From the IMG/VR virus record IMGVR_UViG_3300010885_049871, positions 1 through 64,000 of that record: a DNA stretch of 64,000 bases; one strand, written 5' to 3'. Below the pieces are notes generated by a model. That model was not told the origin of the DNA. It saw nothing but the letters and a program-made list of their open reading frames with translations, and did no database searches. Of the stretch, positions 17,809 to 29,800 are shown piece after piece. Numbering within the stretch: the first letter of the stretch is position 1; every line of letters begins with the position of its first letter. A program made the position numbers and the translations under genes. This DNA is from a virus.

Positions 17809-20800
17809 TGGCAAAAGTGAGAACAGTAGATTTCTTACCTGAAATATTTCAGACATCTACCAACAAGCAATTTTTAGCTGCTACTCTGGACCAATTGGTT
17901 CAAGAACCTCAGTTTAAAAAGACACAAGGTTTTGTTGGTCGTCGTGTTGGGCCCGGGGTCAATTCTGACAATCGTTATGTAGTAGAGCCCACAGCAGCTC
18001 GCACAAACTATCAGTTGGAGCCGGGTGTCATCATGTTGAAACCTGACAGTGACACAGTTGAAGACGCTATTACATATCCTGGCATCAGTGATGCATTAGC
18101 CACGCAAGGTTCGTTTATCAACAACAGCGATAGACTCTACACCAGCGAATACTATACTTGGAATCCTCAAATTGACTTTGATAAGTTTGTAAACTTTAGT
18201 CAATATTACTGGTTGCCCAGCGGCCCAGACAATGTGGATGTTGGTGCCACTGCCGTACCGTTAATGGCCGATTACACAGTTACCCGAGAAAATGGTGTAT
18301 ATACTTTTTCTAATTATTCCACAAATAATCCTGCAATCACCCTGGTGCGCGGCGGCAACTACACATTTAATGTAGCACAAAACCAAAAAGAATCAGTCAA
18401 CTTCCGTGTTACCAGCAGCGGCATATCGGCATATGTAATTGATTATGTTCCAAACCCTGCATTGACCCTGGTGCGCGGCAACACCTATGTGTTTAATTTA
18501 AATCTTGATACAGCATCGCCGTTCTGGATCAAGACTTCACCTACCCAAGGCACTGGCAATCAATACAACACAGGTGTGAGTCGTAACGGTTCACAAACTG
18601 GCAACATCACATTTACTGTGCCACAAGATGCGCCAGATAATTTATATTACGCCAGCGAAACGCAGTTTAACATGCAAGGAACATTTACTATTGTAGACGG
18701 AACTCCGGGCACTGGTCCTGGATTCTGGATTCAGATGACACCGGGTGTTTCGGGAACGCTGCCATGGGCACCAAACATCAGCAGTAGAGATGTGTTGGGA
18801 GTATTCAACAATGGCGAAGACTTGGGAACGGTACAATTCAATGTGCCACTGGCTACTGCACAGAGTTTTTATTACACATTGCCCAGTATTGGGTCAGTTG
18901 ATTTAATAACTACCTTGACGTTTGAACAAATTAACAATCAATTCTTAGTTGAGTTTTTTGCACAGAATCCCACTGGCATTGATGGTATTACCAACTTAAA
19001 TGGTCGCACTGTTGCATTCGTCAACAATGCCGATGCTGACCAAGGCGGCTGGGAAATCACTTCGCAATTTGATCCGTTGCCCAATGTGGGCAATGTTCAA
19101 TCTGGCGCCGGAAGTTTTGACAGCATTTTATTTGCACAAGCAACTCCGCTGACACAAGCACAACGCTACAGCATATGGCAAATTGAGTATATCACTACCA
19201 CAGGCGGCCAGCAGTACATGCAGTTGAACAGGATCTTGCCTGTTGAGAATTTAGAAAAATTCAATGTGTTGTTTGGAACACAATATTCCAGCACTGAATG
19301 GTATAAAAGTGCCGATGGAATATTTGAACAAATTCCGTTGCTGACAGCAATTAAAGATGTGTTGTATTACCAAGACGGAACAGATCCAGAAATATTTGGC
19401 CAAATTCGGTTGATCAATCAAGACCAAACCAGTACAATTTTCATTGAAGATATCATTGGTCAGCCGTCGTACACCAGTCCCAATGGTGTGATATTCACCA
19501 ATGGTCTTAAGGTTCAATTCCGCGGAACTACCTTCCCCGCTGGTTACGAAAATCAAGAATACTATGTTGAAGGAGTGGGTACAGCAATTAAATTGTTGCC
19601 TGTTGTTAATTTTGTAACTCCCGAGACATACACACAAAGTGCCAGCATTCCGTTTGACAGTGTTGGGTATGACATTGGCAACTATGATGCCACAGACAAC
19701 GCTCCGCTGATTCCAGATTATCTCACAATTAATCGTGCAAGCCCGGACATAAATGCGTGGTCGCGATCTAATCGTTGGTTTCATGTTGATGTTATCAACG
19801 CCAGTGCTGCATATAACAATACCACAGCAGTTTTAAACAACAACTTTAGAGCCAAGCGCCCGGTGATAGAGTTTATTGCTGGTACCAAGTTATTTGATTT
19901 TGGCACAGAAGGCAAGCAACCGGTTAATATTGTTGACTTTAATTCAACCGATGCGTTCAGCAACATCAATGGAACAATTGGCTACAGCACTGATGGATAC
20001 ACATTTATCAATGGCAGTCGTGTTATATTTGCAAACGATTCAAATTTACAAGTTCGAAATAAAATATACGAAGTAACATTCATTGCCCCAGACACAGTTA
20101 ATCCTTTGATTAACCAACCTATAATAAATTTAGTTCCTGCTGCTGATTCTGTTGTGCTGGTTAATCAGGCAGTGGTTGCCTTAAATGGATTGACACAGCA
20201 AGGTCTGAGTTACTACTTTGATGGAGTTGACTGGCTATTGGCACAAGAAAAAACTGCCACCAATCAAGCACCGCTGTTTGATGTGTTTGATTCAGCCGGC
20301 GTGAGCTTCAGCAATCAAACAACATATCCTAGTTCTACATTTGTTGGAAGTAAATTATTCAGCTATGCCGTCGGCGATGGTACAGTAGATCCAGTGTTGG
20401 AATTTCCTGTGCGTTACTTGAGTCTTGCCAATATTGGTGATATTGTGTTCGATAATAATTTATACACTGACACATTTAATTATGTGACTGGCACCACTGG
20501 CGTAGTAGGCGATGTCAGCGATGGGTTTGTGTATCAATACAGTGATCGTGTTTTATACGCTCGTAAAATTGGATGGGATGTTGCAGTAACCCCAAGCCAA
20601 ATTCGCCAACAATTCCAATTTACCTACAACGGAACACCTTTACAATTGGACATTGTTGTGCCTGTTAATACCACGGTGCCGGCCGTTATGTTGTATGTGG
20701 CCAATGAATTTGTGCTGCCTCAGGACTACACAGTTACAATAAATGCAAACACAACCATAATTACTCTTGATAAAATTTATGTACCGGGTTCAGTGATTGA

Positions 20801-23800
20801 AGTACAAGTGCTGAGCAATCAAATTAGTAACACTGGTTTTTACGAAGTTCCTATCAACCTGGAGAATAATCCTCTCAATGCCAACAGTGATGTGTTTACG
20901 TTGGGCACTGTGCGAACACATTACGAAAGCATTGCAGAAAATCTCATCAACTTTGTTGGCAAAATTAACGGATCTAACAACACTAGAGACCTAGGCAACA
21001 TTGGTCGATACGGCACAACTATACTGCAACAAAGTTCTCCAATGACCCTGGCTGGGTTTTTTATGAGAGAACCAGAATATAATATTTTTAAATCGCTGGA
21101 GTTCAACGACAGAGAGTATAACAAATTTAAGAATAGAATGTTGGCAGCATCTATTCAAAGCGAATGGGGCGCATTCACTACCAGTCAAATACTTGATTCA
21201 ATCATCACGGATCTGAGTTTAGGTAAAACCAATATAAACAGTTTTTTCTACAGTGACATGATACCACACGGTAGTGTATACGCAGAAGTTGTTCACACTG
21301 TGACGCCAATTACCACAGGTATATTTGACACAGTGCAGACATACACATTTACATCTGCTAACTTTTTAGGATTGTTGGTTTATCTAAATGGTAATTTGTT
21401 AACATTGAACTATGATTACACTGTGGCTACAGATGGACCACGAATTGATGTCAACGTGCCACTGGCGGTGGGCGATCAAGTTACTGTTCGAGAATACGCC
21501 ACAACCACTGGCAGTTTTGTTCCCAATACTCCTACCAAGCTGGGACTGTATGCAGCGTACAAACCACAAATGTATTTGGATACAAACTATGTCAACCCCA
21601 CAATGGTTATCCGTGGGCATGACGGCAGCGTCACTGTTGCATTTGGTGATCTGCGCGATGATATATTGCTAGAATTTGAGCGTAGAATTTTTAACAATTT
21701 AAAAACTCAAGACAATCCAGTGCCATTGGTAGCAGAAGATGTAATACCTGGATATTTCCGTACAACAGATTACACTGCTGCTGAAATTACAACCATACTT
21801 GGCGAAAGTTTCTTGACCTGGTGCGGCCAAAACAAAATTGATTACAAAACTCAACAGTACATCAACACCAATGAGTTCACATACAACTACAGTCAGGCCG
21901 GCGACAAACAATTCAACCAGCCATTGTTGGGTGCATGGCGCGGAATTTATAGAGATTTTTATGATACTCTAAGCCCATCTACTACTCCTTGGGAAATGCT
22001 GGGATTTAGTCAACAGCCTGTGTGGTGGACCAATCGTTATGGCCCCGTCCCTTACACTGGAGATAACTTGGTATTATGGGATGATATCCAAGCTGGTTAT
22101 GTGGCTGATCCTGTTGCGCCATATATTATTCCAAAATACAAACGACCAAACTTGTCAACTTTCTTTATTCCTACTGGATCTGAAGGAGCACTACTGTCTC
22201 CATTGAACAGTGTAGTTGGAGTGTACGATCCCAATTCTTTCCGTAAGAGCTGGGTTGTCGGCGACGGCGGTCCTGCTGAAGCTTCATGGTGGATGAGCAG
22301 CAGTTACCCGTTTGCTGTCATGCGTCTGTTGGCCTTAACACGCCCTGCTGAATTTTTTAGTCTATTTGCTGATCGAGACCTTTACAAATACGATGCTGAC
22401 CTAGAACAATATCTATACAACGGTCGCTACAGACTGGATGCCAATGGTGTTCAAGTGTACGGCGGCCATGTCAACACTGCCAATGGAACTGTTACTCCTG
22501 TCAGCAAAGCCAGCTATATCAACTGGATTGTGGATTACAATCAACAGCTGGGCATCAATTCAACAGATGCGTTAGAACATGCATTGGCCAGCCTTGACGT
22601 TCGTTTATGCTGGAGGACTGCTAGTTTTACAGACAAGCAATACCTCAAAGTGTATACTGAACGATCGAGCCCGGACAGTCAAAACTCCAGTCTGCTGTTG
22701 CCTGACGAAAGTTACAATTTGTTGTTGTACAAAAATGTGCCATTCAGCTCAATTGCATACAGTGCAGTTATTGTGCAGGCAGTTGCCACTGGGTATGCAG
22801 TGCTTGGATACAGCACAGTTGACCCGTACTTTAACATTCTAGCAAGTAGAGCCGCAGGCCAACTACAGACAGTCAGTGCCGGTGGCAGTACTGTGCGTGT
22901 ACCAAAACAATACAGTACAGATATTGTACAAGTGCCATATGGATTTGTGTTTACAAATCAAAGCTCATTGGTTGACTTCTTGTTGAGTTATGGAAAATAC
23001 CTAACTGGTCAAGGATTGATTTTTGGCGAAGACCGTGAAAATGGATATCCACTGGACTGGCAACAAATGGCCAGAGAGTTCTTGTATTGGGCAAATCAAG
23101 GCTGGGGAGTCAATAGTTTAATCAATCTGAATCCAGCTGCAATTCGGTTGGTCGCAGAACGGCCAGGAGCAGTTGTTGACAATGTGATGATGCAGAATAT
23201 AGAAAATATAATGCTGGATCAAAATCGTCAACCTTTTGATGCTAGAAATTTAATTATAGAACGATTAGAAAATAGATTCAGTGTGACCAGCGGTTCTACA
23301 GGTCAAGCAATTTCATATGCCAATTTACGATATACCAGTTATGAAAATCTTGTAATTTTAGACAATGTTAGTATTTTTGCTGATTTAATTTACAATCCGA
23401 CCACCGCTGCACGACAAAATCGTGTCAATGTGGTAGCAATAACTACCACTGAGTGGGATGGTACGTTGAATGCACAAGGGTTTGTGTTGAACCAAAACAA
23501 TGTGCAAGATTGGACTCCAAATCGCAGATATGCCAAGGGCGAAATTGTCAATTATAAAAATACCTATTGGTCTGCTCAAATAATTGTTCAACCCAAGCGA
23601 GAATTTGCTCATGCTGACTGGGTCAAGAGTGATTACACCAAAATACAAAAAGGCCTGTTGCCCAACCTTGCCAACAAAGCAGACCAGCTGGCCAACAGTT
23701 ACAACACACAAACAGCCAACTTAGAGCGTGACAACGATTTATTAAGTTATGGCCTGATTGGATTCCAACCGCGTGAATACATGGTTGCTTTGAATCTTGA

Positions 23801-26800
23801 CGATACCAGTCAAGTTAATTTGTACAAGCAGTTCATTGGTACCAAAGGCACTGTGTTGAGTGCTGAAATATTCACTGGTGCAAATCTTGGCAAAGAAGTT
23901 GCCGATTATCAAATCTATGAAAATTGGGCAGTGCTGCGCGGCACATACGGAGCCAATGCCAACCGCAGCTTCTTTGAATTGCAATTGAATGAAACATTGT
24001 TGCAAAGTGATCCTGCAACAGTACAAATAATTCAAGTGGGCGAGTCAAGCGTAGCAAATCAAACTGTGTTTTTAAGTGATGTATGGCGAGAAAGCTATAA
24101 GTTGCCGTCAACTGATATTCTTCCCACAACAACCACAACTGTTACAGACACAGCATTGCCGTCGGCAGGCTATGTCAACATCAACGACGTTGACATCACA
24201 GTGTTTTCTCTAGACGATCCAAGCGCAATTGCCGCGGATCTTGACAACATTGGTAATGGCACAAGAATCTGGGTAGCCAAAACAAACAGTTTTGATTGGA
24301 ATGTGTATCGCGCTACCCAAACTCCAGGAAGAATCACCCGAGTAAGTGATAATCTCAACGGAACAAGTTTAGTTACATTCACGGCAATACACAATTTAAA
24401 TCGCGGAGATATATTAATTGTTCGATTCTTTAATGAATCTTTCAATGGCGTTTATCGTGTGTTGACAGCACCAACACCGACCACATTGACAGTTGCCTAT
24501 GCATTCACAGGCAATCAAATTGTTGCCACTGGTAACGGGTTGGCATTTTATCTTGATACAATGCGTGTTGCACAAGCTAGTGATGTAGGATCATTGTCCT
24601 ACGCCAATGATCTAGTACCCGGGGCGCTGGCCTGGGTTGACGACAATGGCGCACAATTATGGGAAGTGCTAGAAAAACAAGATGTATTCATTGACAACTA
24701 TTCGTTAGTGCAGAATTTGCCAATAGAAAACACTGCGTATGGCACAAGTGTTGCACAAGCATATGATAATTTTGCCGCATTGGTAGGCGCTCCTAACTAC
24801 TACAATGACACAACTAACACTGTAACAGGTGTAATATATCCGTATGTGCGAGGAGCAGATGCCTTGTATGCTGACGATAATTTATTATACTTGACAGCGC
24901 CCGACACATTGGGCTTTGGCAATGATATTGCATTTGGCAATCAGACATGGGCAGTAGCAGGCGCTAGCCTCAGCGCCGGTGGTGTTGGATATGCTTCAAT
25001 TATTAATAGAAATCCGTCCGACAGTAGATTTACACAGCCGCAATTGTTGGTAGCGCCAGACTATATTACTAGTGCCGGAAGTTTTGGCACCAGTGTTGCC
25101 ATCAGCAACGACGAAAGACTTGTGTACATTGGAGCTCCAGCTGAAAATGCAGTGTACGCTTATGGTCAAGTTGATGTCACTGCCCAGTCAGTAACATACG
25201 TCGCAGACGGAATAAATCAACAATATCAATATTCCAGTGCTATCAAAATTGATTATACAAATCCCAATCAATTGGTGGTGGTTGTTAACAACACAGCACA
25301 ATCAGAAGGAGTAGACTATGTTTTAAGCAATACCGCTGTGCTGTTTGAGAATCCACCTGCTGCTGGGTTGTTGATTGTGATTGCACGCCGTCAATCTGTG
25401 CAACTTGACTATCAAGTGTACTATGGAGTAATGCAAGACTCTACATCAGGGCCCGGATCTGAAGCAGTATTTACTGTGGTTCGTGATCGCGGAGACTATA
25501 CTGTAACGTTGACTGCCCCGGGATTGAATTATATTGTTGGTAATACACTTACTATTGATGCTGCCTTCATTGGTGGCGGCAGTTCGCCTGCAAACGATTT
25601 GGTGATTACAATTGTAACAGTTGTGGCCGGCGGCATTCTTACATTTACAGCAGCAGGTTCTGGAATTGATAACACCGACTCGTTTGACTTGTCTGAATAT
25701 TTGTATACGGCCAATGACATTGATTCGTTCCTACTAGAAGTAAACGGATCTGCACAGCGCCCGTACATTGATTATACATTTGCTGGAACAACTGTTACAT
25801 TTACCCCTGCTGCCGTGCCGGGCCCTGATGCAGTTATTTTTGCGTCTGCCAGAACATATTTTAAGTATATTGACAAAATTGACGGACCAGCCGGTAGTGT
25901 AAATTTTGGTCATAGTGTAGCGTCGGCTACAGATGGCCGCCAGGTAGTGATAGGAGCACCAAACACAGTGGTTGCTTCACTAGAGTCTGGCAGTACATAT
26001 GTGTATGATCGCAGCGTATTACGATACCAAATTAGCCAAGGAGAAACCAGCACGACAACATTTGCACTGCCTACCGGCTGGCAAGCACCAGTCAGCGTGT
26101 TGATTAACAATGCATTCTTGACCAATGCAGAGTTTGTAGTTACCGGTGGGTTTAATGTGGTTGGCAATGATGTTGTGTTGACCAACTCAGTTACACTGGC
26201 AGTGGGCGACATAGTTGAAATTGAAAGCAACATATTCAACACAGTACAACAAATAGTAACCACATCTGATTGGGATTCTTTAAATCAAACAGCAGATAAT
26301 GTACCAATCTACGAAGCACAATTTGGATGGGATGTGGATCTGTGTCCAAACAACTGTAGCATCTACATAGGAGCGCCACAGAACACCAACAATGATTCTG
26401 GTTCTGTGCAGCGCAATGTAAATCAGGCCCGTGTGTACGGTATAATTTCTTCACCAATTTCAAATCCTGTGTTGACAGCAGGCGATACCATTCGTGTCAA
26501 CAACTACCAAATTGCTGTGCCTGCTGCTCCAAACAACACTGTGGCCGGTCTGGCTGCTGCCGTTAACAGCGCCAACAACGGCATTGGTATACCAAATGCC
26601 ACAGCCACAGTAAGTGATGATTTGTATTTTGTTGCAAATGGGATTATAAAAACATTTGATATTGGTGTAACATATTCTCAATATGACAGCTATACCACAG
26701 TAGTGTATCTAGACACAGCATTACAAACAGTAAATGTTGATTACACCTATAACAATACCAAAGGCATTGTTACTTTTATCAACGCACCAGCAGATAAAAC

Positions 26801-29800
26801 TGTAATTCGTGTAGTATCGGGTATACTGACTATTAGCGTCATAAACTCTGCTGCTGCAACATCGGGCGCAAAACTAAATGTGCTGCCGGGACTAACTGGC
26901 TCAGCGTTTGCAGATATTGGTTTTGTAAATTACCCTTACACACAAATAATTACAAGTCCAAATCCAAGTCAGTTTGCTCGATTTGGTTCTAGTCTGACCA
27001 TCGACTCGACTGCATCCACATTGGTGGTAGGTGCGCCAAACGGCAATATGTATAAGCCAGTGACGTTTGACAGCGACACAACTTATTTTGATGATCGTAG
27101 TACTATATTTTCAACTACAATTGTACAAAGTGGCGTAGCATATACTTTTGATTATTTGCCAAGTTCAACAGATTCAGTTAATAATCCTGGTAAGTTTGTG
27201 TTTGGTCAACAATTATACAATGATACAACCAAAGAACTTGACAGTTACGGAACTGGCCTCAGTTACATCTCAGGCAAACTATTAGTGGGCGCACCCGGCA
27301 ATGACTTAGAAGACAGCCAGTTTGCCAACTTTGGTCAAGTTGTTGTATTTGATAACCCCAACAGAACGCCGGCTTGGACAGTAAAACATCTGCAGACTCC
27401 GGTAGTTGATATTGCACTGTTAAATTCTGTCTACATGTATGACAAGTTGGAGTCTCAAGTGACCAGCTACTTGGATTTCTTTGATCCGCTACAAGGTAAG
27501 ATTTTAGGTGTTGCTCGAGAAAATATTGATTATATTGGAGCGGTAGATCCAGCAAACTACAACAATGGTCCAATTCGCAATATTGGTAATCCATGGGCCG
27601 CCGCAAGAGTTGGACAGATTTGGTGGGATACCAACTCGGTTCGTTTCATAGATCCCAACCAGGACGATATTGTTTATGCAAGCCGTCGTTGGGGGCAGAC
27701 ATTCCCAGGTAGCCGTATTGATATCTATCAGTGGGTTGAGAGTGAAGTGCAACCGGCTAATTATACAGGTCCCGGGACTCCACTGAGTTTCTTGAGCTAT
27801 ACTACTCGTGCCGAGTTAAATTCTGAAAATATTTTTGCTACTCGTTATTATTTCTGGGTGAGAAATATTTCTACAGTCAACACTGTGGCAGGAAAAAAAC
27901 TCAGTACAACTGCTCTTGCCAACTATATTCAGTTTCCCCGCGCCAGCGGCATTGCATATCTTGCTCCGTTGAATGCAAGCACCGTGGCAATTTACAACGT
28001 ACTTGATCTAATAAGTGCTCAAGATACAATCTTGCATGTTGAATATGATCGCTTGGTCAATGATGATAATGTTCATCAGGAATATGAATTAATTGCTGCG
28101 GATCGTGCTGACAGTTTCCTAAGTGGTAACTTGTATTTGAAATTGCAAGACAGTTTTTCTGGTATTAACATGATGGGCGCTAGTGTGCCAGATGCTGGAT
28201 TAAGTCCAGCCATGCGGTATGGAGTAGAATTCCGGCCGCGCCAGAGCATGTTTGCAGATCGGTTTGGAGCACTACAAAACTACTTGGGCCGCGCCAATGC
28301 AGTGTTGGCACAATATCCTGTTACTGAAACAAAAAGTTTTACATTGCTCAACAGCAGAGAGCCAGAACCAGCAGACAATTCTGGTGCATGGAACAAAAGA
28401 GTTGCGAACCTTTTAGAATTAAGTTATCAAAACTTAATTCTTGTACCCATTGGATATCGATATCTAGTGGCATCTGACACGGACAACAGTGGCTTTTGGA
28501 CCATATACGAAGTTGTGGCCGGTACCACCCCAGGCTCCAAACAGCTGACATTGATCCGTGTTCAAAACTATGATACTCGTAGATATTGGAATCGCATTGA
28601 TTGGTATCTACCTGGCTATAATAAAACAGTAAATCCAACAACTTCAGTACCAAACTATGCTGGATTGTCAGGAGTGACATTGGCCACTGCACCAGTTGGC
28701 GCCAGTGTTGAAGTGACCAATGCCGCTACCACTGGAAAATTTGAAATTTACCAACGCACTGATCTTGGCTGGGACCGCGTGGGATTGGAAGATGGCACAA
28801 TTGAATTTAGTCGATCATTGTGGGACTATGCCGCTGGCAATTTTGGATTTGATCTAGAAGTGTTTGACGCTCAGTACTTTGATCAAGAACCTGTTATTGA
28901 AACTCGCAAAATTATTCAAGCAATCAACGAACAGTTGTTTATTGACGAGCTGTTGATTGAACGGAACCGTGCATTGATATTGACATTTGAATATGTAATG
29001 AGTGAATTTGCTACGCCTGACTGGTTGATAAAAACCAGTCTGATTGATGTCAACCATAAGATCCGTAATTTATTACCGTACCAATTTTACAATCAAGATA
29101 ATCAAGACTTTGTATTAAATTATATACAAGAAGTTAAACCTTACCATACGCAAATTCGAGAGTTTAACCTGTCCTACAATGGTAACGATGCTTACCCTGG
29201 ACTGATGACTGACTTTGACTTGCCAGCATTCTGGGATTCCGCATTGACTGTGCCACAATTTATCAGTCCAGTGTTATTGCCGTATACTCAGTCAACCGCC
29301 AACAGCAACACCAACTTCAATGCGGATACAGCAGCTGATTCTACATTGTGGGCTAAAAACCCCTGGGATGAATGGTATACAAATTACACATTAAACATAC
29401 AGGCGGTGGTAATTACCAATGGCGGAGTTGGGTATACAACAGCACCATCGATCACAGTGACTGGCGATTGTGTTGAGCAAGCCGAAATGACTGCCATTAT
29501 TAATGGTGCAGGGCAAGTGTCTGGTGTCACAATTGACAACTATGGCAGCGGATACACAACCACTGCTATTATAACTTTTGTTGGTGGAAACGGAACTGGT
29601 GCAACAGCAGCAGTGACAATGGGCAATGATTTGATTCGTCAGATTACCACTAGAATCAAGTACGACAGATATGAATATTCATCTACCATTGTTGAATGGC
29701 AAGCTGGTGTAAACTACGATAATGGCACACAGGTTCGTTATTTAAACCGTGTATGGGAAGCGGCAGCCGACGACAGTACAGGCATTCAAAGCAATACGTT

